From positions 1 through 10,796 of the forward strand of contig JBFKUL010000084.1 in NCBI GenBank assembly GCA_041635755.1: 10,796 nucleotides of DNA, read 5' to 3'. The stretch is from JBFKUL01 sp041635755. Its GTDB lineage: Bacteria > Pseudomonadota > Gammaproteobacteria > Burkholderiales > SG8-39. The position numbers and the translations under genes were made by a program. Below, piece after piece: positions 1-6,548 of this stretch. The first letter of the stretch is position 1, and each line of letters opens with the position of its first letter. The notes under the pieces are model-generated. The model saw only the letters and a list, made by a program, of their open reading frames with translations, ran no database searches and was not told where the DNA came from.

Positions 1-1
1 C

Positions 2-3000
2 GAAGGCGGTCCGCCACCCCAGCTTGTGATCGACCAGATCGCGCTGCGACAGGGTGCGCTGGCCTATGCCGATCGCTCGCGCGAGGCGAGCGCCGACCTG
101 TTGGTGCAACCGATCGAGATCGATTTGCTGCAACTTTCGACGGCGTCCGGCAAGCGCGCCAGCAGCTCGATCAAGGCGCAACTCAAGGGTGGCGGCTCGC
201 TCGACTGGCAGGGTGGCCTGACGCTCGAGCCTCTCGCCCTGGATGGACGCCTGACCCTGGACGCGCTGCCGGCCGCGACGGCGTGGCGCTTCGCGGATCC
301 GACCGCCAAGCCGCCGCCGGGTACACTTCGCGCCGCAACGAAGGTCTCCTTCCGCGGCGATCCGCGCAGTCTCGCGCTCGAGGAGCTTACGGCGAAACTC
401 GAGGCCTTTTCGATCGAGCTCGCGGAGGGCGCGGGCCTGTCGCTCGGAACGCTCGCGCTTGCGCCGAGCCGCTTCCGCGTATTCGCGCGCGAGGGCGAGC
501 TCGGCCCGCTGCAATTGGAGTCGCTCCGCTACGCGGCACCCGCGAACGGGCTCGACGCCAAGCTTGCCCGCGTCGAAACGGGCCCGGTGACGCTACAGCT
601 CGACGCGCAAGCGATCCGTGTCGCCCAGGTCGCGCTCGAGGGCGCCACCCTCGAGGCGGCGCTGGAGCAAGGCGGCAAGCCCGCGAGCGTCGCGCTCGAG
701 CGCGTCGAGCTCGGACAGATCGATATTGCGCTCGAGCAACCGAAAGTCTCCCTCGCCAGCGCAGTGCTTGCCGGGTTGCGTGCCGAAGCGCCCCCCGACG
801 CGCGCGGAGGGCGTGCCCGGACACAGCTCGACAAGCTGGAGACCGGCGCGCTGCACGCCGAGCTCGGTCCGCCGGAAGAGCGCGTGGTGACGCTCGAACG
901 CATGCTTTTGACGGCAATAAGCGGCGAAACGGCGCCCGACGCGCAGGGGGCCCGCGGCACCGCCCAGCTCGATCGCGTCGAGACCGGCGCCCTGCGCGTT
1001 GTCCTTGGCGCGGCGGAGCGACAGGCGCTGTCGCTCGAGCGCGCCGTGCTGACTGCGTTGCGCGCCGAAACGGCGCCCGACGCGCAGGAGGGCCGCGGCA
1101 CCGCCCAGCTCGATCGCGTCGAGACCGGCGCCCTGCGCATTGCCTTTGGCGAGGCGGAGCGACAGGCGCTGTCGCTCGAGCGCGCCGTGCTGACCGCGTT
1201 GCGCGGCGAGACACCGCCCGGCGCGGGCGGCCGGCGCGGGCGCGTTCGGCTCGATCGGCTTGAAGCGCTGACGCTGCGTGTCGCACCCGGCGAGCGAGCG
1301 CTGAGCCTCGAGCGTGTCGTCCTGGCCGCGCCGCATTACGAAGACTCGCTCGATCAACGCGGGACCTTGAACGTGGTGCGGCTTGCAGAGCAGGCGGCGC
1401 CGGCCGAGGCGCCTGCCCCTGTCAAGCCGCCCGCCACGCCTTGGCGCGTCGAACTTGGCGCGCTGCAGGTCGGCGGCGGCTCGCTGCGGCTCGAGGATCA
1501 TCGCATTTCGCCCGCTGGCCGCATCGATCTGGGCGACATCAAGCTCAGCGCCACGCGTCTTGTGCTGCCCGAGGGGAAGCCGGCCGAGATCACGGCCAGC
1601 CTCACGCTCAAACCGGGGGCAAAGCTTGCGGCGCGCGGACGCCTTGCGCTCGAGCCGTTTGCCGCCGACCTGCGGGTCGAGGCTGACGGGATCGCGCTCG
1701 CGAGCGCGCAGCCCTGGCTCGCACCGTTCATGCGCCCGCAAGTGGCCTCGGGCACGCTGTCCACGAGCGGCCGGCTGCGCGCCGCGGCGGCACCGCCGAA
1801 GGACGGCGCACAGATCGCGTATGACGGCGCGCTTTCGATCGCCGGGCTGAAGCTGCTCGAGGGCGCGAGCGGCGACGAGTTCGCATCGTTGCGTGCGCTG
1901 CAGGTCGAAGCGCTGAAGCTGAGCATCGCGCCAAACCGGCTGGAGATCGACGAGCTGGCACTGCTCGAGCCCTCCGGAAAGCTCGTCATCACCGAAGACG
2001 GGTCGACCAACCTCGCGAACGCGTTCGGCCCGCAAGGCGAGCCCGCAGCGGCGCCGAAGAAGGCGGCCGCAACTTCCGAGCCGGAGTTCGCCGTAAACCG
2101 CGTCACGGTGGACAACGCCAAGCTCGCGTTCTCCGATCGCACGCTCAAACCGCTCTTTACCACCCGCATTCACGAGCTCTCGGGCGTGATCAGCGGGCTT
2201 TCGAGCGACCGCGGCGCGGCCGCGCGCGCGGAGCTCGACGGTCGCGTGGACGAATTCGGTTCCGCACGCATCCGCGGCACGATCGACGTGAGGGCGCCGG
2301 GCACGCTCACCGACATGACGCTCCAGTTCCGCAACCTGGCGCTCGAGACGCTCAATCCGTATACGGCGAAGTTCGCCGGCCGCCGCATCGAGTCGGGACG
2401 GCTTGCCGCGGACCTGCGCTACCGCGTGCGCGACGACAAGCTCAAGGGCGAGAACAAGCTGGTCATCGAGCGGCTCAAGCTCGGCGAGCGCGTGGAGGAT
2501 CCCGACGCGCCCAATCTGCCGCTCGATCTCGCGGTGGCGCTGCTTACCGATCTCGATGGGCGCATGCGCATCGGTATCCCGGTCGAGGGCGACCTGAGCA
2601 ACCCGAAGTTCGACACCGGGGCGCTCATTGCCAAGGCGCTCGGCAACGCCATCGGCAAGGTGGCCACCGCGCCGTTCCAGATGCTCGCGGCGCTGCTGCG
2701 CCGGGATGTCGAGGAGCTCGACCACATCGATTTCGACCCCGGCTCGGCAAAGCTGCCACCGCCGGAGCGCGAAAAGATCGCGTCGCTCGCCAAGGCGCTC
2801 GCCGAACGGCCGCAGATTGCGCTGGCAGTGCACGGGCAGTTCGCGCTGAAGGCCGATGCCGAGGCGCTGCGCGCGCTCTCGGTGCGGCGCGCGCTCGCGC
2901 AGCGCATGGGCATCCCGCTGCGGCCGGACGAAGACCCCGGACCGCCCGGCCTTTCCGATCCGCGCACGGCGAAAGCCGCCGAGGCGCTCTTTGCCGAGCG

Positions 3001-3301
3001 CTTCGGAGACACCGCTCTGAAGGAAATCAAGCCCTCGGCGCTCGGCGCCGACACACCCGCGGACCCGCGGGCGCTCGCCCGAGCGCGGGTGAACGCGATG
3101 ATCGAGAAGCTCACCGCGCAGGCGCCGCTCGCTGAAGGCATGCTGGAGAAGCTGGCTCAGGCACGCGCCGAGGCGGCACGCGCGGCGCTGGTGCAGGCCG
3201 GCGCCGATCCTTCGCGCATTGCGCTCGCGAAGCCCGAGCTCACCGAGGCGTCCGCGGACGCGGACGCGGTGCCGACGCGCCTCAGCATCGAAGTACGCTG
3301 A
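2..3301 (+). CDS. DUF748 / AsmA-like large envelope protein, 5' truncated by window edge
   Basis: This is a large DUF748-family protein related to AsmA-like proteins, which are linked to the envelope and periplasm and thought to act in outer-membrane or lipid homeostasis; the precise role is unknown. The frame is open to the left edge. A GTG at 26 lies inside a conserved module (PQLVIDQIALRQGALAYADRS), so it is not the true start, and any signal anchor is outside the window. Counting residues from that GTG, modules of the type 'V/I-D-x-x-x-L-x-x-G-x-L-x-x-x-D' recur at about 1, 474 and 690. The AsmA-like segment LPLDLAVALLTDLDGRMRIG lies at about 830-850 and ends in 'IPVEGDLSNPKF'. From about 892 there is an OmpA-like region (IDFDPGSAKL, then PQIALAVHGQF), as is usual at DUF748 C-termini. 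Residues of about 253-437 are a tandem repeat array. It converges on the CDGSH gene with a 57-bp gap. Family assignment is firm; function is inference. Confidence 0.85.
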   Translation, partial: EGGPPPQLVIDQIALRQGALAYADRSREASADLLVQPIEIDLLQLSTASGKRASSSIKAQLKGGGSLDWQGGLTLEPLALDGRLTLDALPAATAWRFADPTAKPPPGTLRAATKVSFRGDPRSLALEELTAKLEAFSIELAEGAGLSLGTLALAPSRFRVFAREGELGPLQLESLRYAAPANGLDAKLARVETGPVTLQLDAQAIRVAQVALEGATLEAALEQGGKPASVALERVELGQIDIALEQPKVSLASAVLAGLRAEAPPDARGGRARTQLDKLETGALHAELGPPEERVVTLERMLLTAISGETAPDAQGARGTAQLDRVETGALRVVLGAAERQALSLERAVLTALRAETAPDAQEGRGTAQLDRVETGALRIAFGEAERQALSLERAVLTALRGETPPGAGGRRGRVRLDRLEALTLRVAPGERALSLERVVLAAPHYEDSLDQRGTLNVVRLAEQAAPAEAPAPVKPPATPWRVELGALQVGGGSLRLEDHRISPAGRIDLGDIKLSATRLVLPEGKPAEITASLTLKPGAKLAARGRLALEPFAADLRVEADGIALASAQPWLAPFMRPQVASGTLSTSGRLRAAAAPPKDGAQIAYDGALSIAGLKLLEGASGDEFASLRALQVEALKLSIAPNRLEIDELALLEPSGKLVITEDGSTNLANAFGPQGEPAAAPKKAAATSEPEFAVNRVTVDNAKLAFSDRTLKPLFTTRIHELSGVISGLSSDRGAAARAELDGRVDEFGSARIRGTIDVRAPGTLTDMTLQFRNLALETLNPYTAKFAGRRIESGRLAADLRYRVRDDKLKGENKLVIERLKLGERVEDPDAPNLPLDLAVALLTDLDGRMRIGIPVEGDLSNPKFDTGALIAKALGNAIGKVATAPFQMLAALLRRDVEELDHIDFDPGSAKLPPPEREKIASLAKALAERPQIALAVHGQFALKADAEALRALSVRRALAQRMGIPLRPDEDPGPPGLSDPRTAKAAEALFAERFGDTALKEIKPSALGADTPADPRALARARVNAMIEKLTAQAPLAEGMLEKLAQARAEAARAALVQAGADPSRIALAKPELTEASADADAVPTRLSIEVR
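782..1336 (+). repeat. Four in-frame 141-bp tandem repeats (47 aa) in the DUF748 gene
   Basis: Units begin at 782, 923, 1064 and 1205. The first three are exactly 141 bp, and the last is about 132 bp (44 aa). Each unit carries LD-[KR]-[LV]-E-[TA]-x-x-L near its middle and LSLERAVLTALR-like sequence near its end. Units 2 and 3 differ at only about 8 of 141 bases by eye, while units 1 and 4 are far more diverged. Degenerate relatives seem to precede the array, for example VETGPVTLQL and VELGQIDIAL at about 575-745. The exact period keeps the frame, and the pattern looks like beta-strand-rich repeat expansion by unequal recombination. Confidence 0.88.
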
Positions 3302-3358
3302 GGCTGCGCGTTTACTTACGCCACGGGCCGGTTCGGCGGCCGCTGATACGGGGGCGCG

Positions 3359-3595
3359 CTAGATCTTGGAGTGCGTGCCGTCGCAGAACGGCTTGCCGCC
3401 GGTGTGCTTGCAGCCGCACAGCCACACCTTCTGCGCCTCGCTGACGCTGAACTTCACGGGCGTGAACTCGCTACCCTTGTGCGAGCCGTCGCAAAACGGC
3501 TGGCGCCGCGAGCGCCCGCACGCACACCACCAGTAGTCGCCGGGCGCGAGCTCCACTGCGTACGGCGATTTCTGCGCCACGGTTGGTTCAGCCAT
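3359..3595 (-). CDS. Small double CDGSH iron-sulfur domain protein
   Basis: This is a 78-residue protein with two CDGSH-type zinc-finger-like motifs. Each fits C-x-C-x2-[ST]-x3-P-x-C-D-G-[ST]-H. Motif 1 is CACGRSRRQPFCDGSH, with ligands C24, C26, C35 and H39. Motif 2 is CGCKHTGGKPFCDGTH, with ligands C60, C62, C71 and H75. In this family each 3Cys-1His set binds a redox-active [2Fe-2S] cluster, as in mitoNEET and its bacterial relatives. There is no membrane segment, so it should be cytoplasmic. The start is the ATG at 3595, preceded by a GGGGGAG Shine-Dalgarno sequence 4-6 nt upstream. A longer frame to 3652 adds 19 residues that do not resemble the family and ignores this site. It lies downstream of dnaB across a 212-bp gap with hairpins. 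The physiological partner is unknown; electron transfer or cluster handling is inference from the family. Confidence 0.9.
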   Translation of the reverse strand: MAEPTVAQKSPYAVELAPGDYWWCACGRSRRQPFCDGSHKGSEFTPVKFSVSEAQKVWLCGCKHTGGKPFCDGTHSKI

Positions 3596-3624
3596 CTCTC
3601 CCCCTGCGCGGACCGGGTAGGGGC

Positions 3625-3652
3625 ATTGTGCGGCCCCCGCGATATTTTGCAA
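3625..3652 (-). promoter_or_regulatory. Possible promoter for the CDGSH gene
   Basis: On the - strand, TTGCAA (3652-3647) and CACAAT (3630-3625) are separated by 16 bp. Each matches four of six sigma-70 consensus bases. The -10 lies about 30 bp upstream of the chosen ATG. The match is weak and has no supporting data. The only argument for it is that dnaB lies upstream across a gap with strong hairpins. Confidence 0.25.
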
Positions 3653-3675
3653 GTCGTGGCGCGCATGCGGTTGGC

Positions 3676-3698
3676 GCGCTCACGCGAAAGGTGAGCGC
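3676..3698. repeat. Hairpin repeat, copy 1 (8-bp stem)
   Basis: GCGCTCAC (3676-3683) and GTGAGCGC (3691-3698) form a perfect 8-bp inverted repeat around the loop GCGAAAG. The same 23 bases plus the following TCCC recur 87 bp to the right (copy 2). No T-tract follows on either strand, so it is not a standard intrinsic terminator. It may be a REP-like or mRNA-stabilising element at the dnaB/CDGSH junction. Confidence 0.8.
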
Positions 3699-3710
3699 TC
3701 CCACGGCGCT

Positions 3711-3746
3711 TCCCGACTCAGTATGAGCCGGGCGAGATAGGATTCT
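3711..3746 (-). pseudogene. Duplicated remnant of the dnaB 3' end
   Basis: The 26 bases at 3711-3736 are identical to 3801-3826, which contain the last codons and stop of dnaB plus 7 downstream bases. The identity decays outward. Over the next 10 bases (3737-3746 against 3827-3836) the first five positions differ, all by transitions, and the last five (ATTCT) match. In the dnaB frame the remnant reads Q-N-P-I-S-P-G-S-Y-stop, against E-N-F-A-S-P-G-S-Y-stop in the intact gene. It has no start and is too short to be expressed. It is best read as the scar of a local 87-90-bp tandem duplication that also copied the hairpin. Confidence 0.75.
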
Positions 3747-3762
3747 GGTGATCGCTCACCTT

Positions 3763-3785
3763 GCGCTCACGCGAAAGGTGAGCGC
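3763..3785. repeat. Hairpin repeat, copy 2, next to the dnaB stop
   Basis: GCGCTCAC (3763-3770) and GTGAGCGC (3778-3785) form the same 8-bp stem and GCGAAAG loop as the copy at 3676. A competing structure also exists: CGCTCACCTT (3753-3762) is complementary over 10 bp to AAGGTGAGCG (3775-3784). This would exclude the 8-bp hairpin. In the dnaB transcript the element begins 22 nt after the stop codon. It lacks a U-tract, so any termination or 3'-end protection role is inference. Confidence 0.75.
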
Positions 3786-3807
3786 TCCCCAAATTGCGCG
3801 TCCCGAC

Positions 3808-5232
3808 TCAGTATGAGCCGGGCGAGGCGAAATTCTCAAAGCGGGTGAACTGACCGATGAACGTGAGGTCGACCTTGCCGATCGGCCCGTTCCTCTGCTT
3901 GCCGATGATCACCTCGGCGCGGCCCTTCGACTCGGGCTTGTCGGGGAAGTAGACCTCGTCACGGTAGATGAACAGAATCACGTCGGCATCCTGCTCGATC
4001 GCGCCCGACTCGCGCAGGTCCGACATCATCGGGCGCTTGTCGTTGCGCGACTCCACCGCGCGCGAGAGCTGCGACAACGCGACCACCGGCACGCTCAGCT
4101 CCTTCGCGAGCGCCTTGAGCGAGCGCGACATCTCCGAAATCTCGGTGGCCCGGTTCTCGTTGTTGCGCAGGTTGGTCACAGACATCAGCTGCAGATAGTC
4201 GACCACCACCAGCCCGAGCTTCCCGCCGAACTGGCGCCACAACCGCCGCGCACGCGTGCGCAGCTCGAGCGCGTTCAGCGCCGGGGTTTCGTCGATGAAC
4301 ACCGGCGCATCGTGCAGCTTGCCCATGGCGTCGGACAGATCGTGCCACTCCTGATCCGAAAGCCGCCCGGTGCGCATCTTGTGCTGGTCGACTCTCGCGA
4401 TCGATCCAAGCATGCGGGTGGCGAGCTGCGCGCCGCCCATCTCCATGCTGAACACGGCGACCGGCATCAGCGTGGCGAGCGCAACGTGTTCGGCCACGTT
4501 CAGCGCGAAGGCGGTCTTGCCCATCGAGGGGCGGCCGGCGACGATGATCAGGTCGCCGGGTTGCAGGCCCGCGGTCTTCGAATCGAGGTCGTGAAAACCC
4601 GTGGGCACACCGGTGACGTCCGACGGGTTGTCGCGGTGGTATAGGTAGTCGATCCGCTCGAGCACCCGCGCCAGCACCGGCTTGATTTCCTCCAGGCCCG
4701 TGCCGCGCCGCGAACCCGACTCGCCGATCTCGAGGATACGGCTTTCGGCCTCGTCGAGCAGCTGCCCGATCTCCTTGCCCGAGGGGTTGAGCGCGTTCTC
4801 GGCGATATCGGTCGCGACCTGAGCGAGGCGCCGCTGCACCGCACGCTCGTGCACCAGCTCGGCATAGCGCCGGATATTGAGCGCACTCGGCGTGTTCTGC
4901 GACAGCGCGCCGAGGTAGGCGCGCCCGCCGGTCTTGTCCTTGTCTTCGCTCGCGTCGATCGACTCGGCAACGGTCACCACATCCGCGGGCCGCGCCGCCT
5001 CGATCATGCGCGTGATGTGGCGATAGATGCGGCGATGGTCGTCGCGATAGAAGTCGTCCGCCGAGACGAGGTCGGCAATCCGGTCAAAGGCCTGATTGTC
5101 CAGCAGCAGCCCGCCGAGCAGCGATTGCTCCGCTTCGACCGAATGGGGCGGCACCTTGAGCGCAAGCAGCTGCGGATCGCTCTCGCCCCGTGCGGCGGTG
5201 TCGAAGGCAGTGCTGGTTTGCGCGCGGGCCAT
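3808..5232 (-). CDS. dnaB: Replicative DNA helicase DnaB
   Basis: This is the hexameric 5'-3' helicase that unwinds the chromosome at the replication fork and recruits primase. The product is 474 residues from the ATG at 5232, close to the usual DnaB size. The N-terminal domain opens with VPPHSVEAEQSLLGGLLLDN. The RecA-like motor domain has Walker A GRPSMGKT (residues 233-240), Walker B LVVVDYLQ (341-348), the PVVALSQLSRAVESR motif (382-396), SDLRESGAIEQDAD (404-417) and the KQRNGP arginine-finger region (445-450). No intein interrupts it. An upstream in-frame ATG pair at 5262/5259 would add 10 residues (MMRLRPRLPD). Neither start has a clear Shine-Dalgarno sequence. I prefer 5232 because a TATGAT -10-like box overlaps the upstream ATGs and the extra residues do not look like the family. 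The terminator after rplI suggests separate transcription. Confidence 0.97.
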   Translation of the reverse strand: MARAQTSTAFDTAARGESDPQLLALKVPPHSVEAEQSLLGGLLLDNQAFDRIADLVSADDFYRDDHRRIYRHITRMIEAARPADVVTVAESIDASEDKDKTGGRAYLGALSQNTPSALNIRRYAELVHERAVQRRLAQVATDIAENALNPSGKEIGQLLDEAESRILEIGESGSRRGTGLEEIKPVLARVLERIDYLYHRDNPSDVTGVPTGFHDLDSKTAGLQPGDLIIVAGRPSMGKTAFALNVAEHVALATLMPVAVFSMEMGGAQLATRMLGSIARVDQHKMRTGRLSDQEWHDLSDAMGKLHDAPVFIDETPALNALELRTRARRLWRQFGGKLGLVVVDYLQLMSVTNLRNNENRATEISEMSRSLKALAKELSVPVVALSQLSRAVESRNDKRPMMSDLRESGAIEQDADVILFIYRDEVYFPDKPESKGRAEVIIGKQRNGPIGKVDLTFIGQFTRFENFASPGSY

Positions 5233-5257
5233 GTCTGGGAGTCGGGGTCGAAGACGC

Positions 5258-5286
5258 ATCATAACGCGCGCGTCGAACGCGGGAAA
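5258..5286 (-). promoter_or_regulatory. Possible dnaB promoter
   Basis: TATGAT (5263-5258, - strand) matches five of six -10 bases and would start transcription about 20 nt before the ATG at 5232. The -35 region at 17-bp spacing (TTTCCC, 5286-5281) is poor. A dnaB promoter is expected here because a strong terminator separates it from rplI, but this exact site is tentative. Confidence 0.35.
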
Positions 5287-5409
5287 AGAACTACATCAAG
5301 AAATTTCGCAATCGCACGTTGCGCGCCGCGCTGCATGGCACGTGGCATGGATTTTCACGCCGTGCACGGGCGCGTCAACTCTCGCGCGGCGCGCCGGCGC
5401 GCGCAATAC

Positions 5410-5440
5410 AAAACGAAACGGGCCGCGAAACGCGGCCCGT
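5410..5440 (-). terminator. Intrinsic terminator after rplI
   Basis: Ten perfectly paired bases, ACGGGCCGCG (5418-5427) and CGCGGCCCGT (5431-5440), enclose a 3-nt loop. Read on the - strand the hairpin is followed by TTCGTTTTG, an interrupted U-tract. It lies about 40 nt past the rplI stop and should end the rpsF-priB-rpsR-rplI transcript before dnaB. Confidence 0.85.
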
Positions 5441-5480
5441 CCGGTGAAGCGGGCGCACGCCTATGCGCCCTGGCACGTGA

Positions 5481-5930
5481 TCAGGCCTCGCCGAGCACCG
5501 ATACCGTGATCGTCACTTCGACGTCGGTGTGCAGCCCGATCTCGATCGGGTAATCACCCACCTGCTTGAGCGGCCCCTGCGGCATACGCACCTCGGAGCG
5601 CTCGAGCTCGATGCCCTGCTTGCCGAGCGCCTCGACGATATCGTAATTGGTGACCGAGCCGAACAGCCGCCCGTCTACGCCCGCCTTCTGCGTGATCTGC
5701 ACCGTCAGGCCGTTCAGCTTCTCGCCACGCGCCTGCGCTTTGGTGAGCGCCTCGGCCTGCGCCTTCTCCAGCTCGGCACGGCGCGTTTCGAAGGCCTTCA
5801 GATTCTCCGCCGTAGCGCGCTTTGCCTTGCCCTTCGGAATCAGGAAGTTGCGCGCAAATCCGTCCTTCACCTTCACGACCTCGCCGAGGTCGCCCAGGTT
5901 CGCCACCTTCTCCATCAGGATCACTTGCAT
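5481..5930 (-). CDS. rplI: 50S ribosomal protein L9
   Basis: L9 binds 23S rRNA on the large subunit near the L1 stalk and helps maintain reading-frame fidelity. The 149 residues match the family length. The N-terminal domain opens MQVILMEKVANLGDLGEVV, with the conserved segment VKDGFARNFLIPKGKA at about 20-36. A long Lys/Glu/Ala-rich connecting helix follows (about 40-75), and then the C-terminal RNA-binding domain (GRLFGSVTNYDIVEAL, with VEVTITV near the end). The start ATG at 5930 lies 10 nt after the rpsR stop. No strong Shine-Dalgarno sequence is visible in that gap, so translation is probably coupled to rpsR. It is the last gene before the terminator at 5410-5440. Confidence 0.97.
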   Translation of the reverse strand: MQVILMEKVANLGDLGEVVKVKDGFARNFLIPKGKAKRATAENLKAFETRRAELEKAQAEALTKAQARGEKLNGLTVQITQKAGVDGRLFGSVTNYDIVEALGKQGIELERSEVRMPQGPLKQVGDYPIEIGLHTDVEVTITVSVLGEA

Positions 5931-5940
5931 GGCGCGTCGC

Positions 5941-6234
5941 TCAGTGCAGATCGGTGTAGGGCAGCAACGCGAGAAAGCGCGCGCGCTTGATCGCCGCCGA
6001 AAGCTGCCGCTGATAGCCGGCCGATGTGCCCGTGATACGCGCCGGAATGATCTTGCCGGTCTCGTTCACGAAGTCCTTGAGGATGTCGATGTCCTTGTAG
6101 TCGATCCATTCGATCTTCTCGGCCGTGAAGCGGCAGAACTTGCGGCGCCGAAACAGCGCTTTCTGCCCACGGTCCTTCTTGTCCTTGGCGAACTTGCCCT
6201 TTCCTTTGCCTTTACCTCTGCGGGGCGGTGGCAT
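5941..6234 (-). CDS. rpsR: 30S ribosomal protein S18
   Basis: S18 binds 16S rRNA in the platform of the small subunit as a heterodimer with S6, which is encoded two genes upstream. The core is clear: FRRRKFCRFT at about 28-37, then DYKDIDILKDFVNETGKIIP, then SAAIKRARFLALLPYTDLH at the C-terminus. The protein has 97 residues, longer than the roughly 75 of E. coli. The extra length is a basic N-terminal stretch, MPPPRRGKGKGKGKFAKDKK, with Gly-Lys repeats. The ATG at 6234 lies 2 nt after the priB stop. An AAGGAG Shine-Dalgarno sequence sits inside the priB 3' end, 8 nt upstream of the start. Identification is firm. Confidence 0.97.
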   Translation of the reverse strand: MPPPRRGKGKGKGKFAKDKKDRGQKALFRRRKFCRFTAEKIEWIDYKDIDILKDFVNETGKIIPARITGTSAGYQRQLSAAIKRARFLALLPYTDLH

Positions 6235-6236
6235 CT

Positions 6237-6545
6237 TCAGACTCCTTCAATGAATTCGATGTTCGTCACGTGTAGCACCAGCTTTCTGGAGCGCTTGCTT
6301 CGAGCGCACAGAAAGCCCTCGATTCTCACTTTGCTCCCGGGCGCCATGCCGGCAACCAGTCGCGCCTGCGTATCGAAGGCGATGGCGTCGACCTCGGCAT
6401 GCACCTGGCGCGTCGCTCCGGCTTCGGTCGTCTCGGAATCGTGCCGGACGCGGAACTCGATCGCCGGAAGCCCCGCGGGCGTATGCCGCAGTGCGCCCAG
6501 CTCCGAAATCCGTCCCGAAAGCTCGCTCCGGTTCGCCTCGCCCAA
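6237..6545 (-). CDS. priB: Primosomal replication protein N (PriB)
   Basis: PriB is a single-stranded-DNA-binding OB-fold protein that helps PriA reload DnaB at stalled forks. Homology shows in ALRHTPAGLPAIEF (about 18-31), the central VHAEVDAIAFDTQARL and the last strands KVRIEGFL and KLVLHVTNIEFI. It has 102 residues, typical for betaproteobacterial PriB. Its position between S6 and S18 is the classic arrangement. The frame is the same as rpsF, and rpsF ends there with TAG. The only credible start after that stop is TTG at 6545, in the junction TAG TGC TTG, three codons upstream of where relatives usually begin (ANRSEL here, MNRLEL-like in relatives). There is no Shine-Dalgarno sequence, so reinitiation after rpsF is likely. 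The exact start is inferred. Confidence 0.92.
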   Translation of the reverse strand: MGEANRSELSGRISELGALRHTPAGLPAIEFRVRHDSETTEAGATRQVHAEVDAIAFDTQARLVAGMAPGSKVRIEGFLCARSKRSRKLVLHVTNIEFIEGV

Positions 6546-6548
6546 GCA

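Noticed and set aside
593..2833. Open antisense frame of 746 codons opposite the DUF748 gene
   Set aside because: GC-rich codon use leaves the opposite strand open. The translation is Arg/Leu/Gln-rich with no recognisable domain, and the + strand is a clear DUF748 protein throughout.
3326..3341. Small GC hairpin (GGCCG/CGGCC) between the convergent DUF748 and CDGSH genes
   Set aside because: Only 5 bp of stem and no T-tract on either strand, so not a supportable terminator.
3596..3652. 19-residue N-terminal extension of the CDGSH protein
   Set aside because: It ignores the strong GGGGGAG ribosome site before the ATG at 3595 and adds residues unlike the family.
3676..3789. Repeated hairpins read as a CRISPR array or IS end
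   Set aside because: Only two copies, a spacing that contains dnaB tail sequence, no cas or transposase gene, and no target-site duplication seen.
5389..5402. Perfect 14-bp palindrome GCGCGCCGGCGCGC between rplI and dnaB
   Set aside because: Simple alternating GC sequence expected by chance in this composition; no second copy or context to support an operator.
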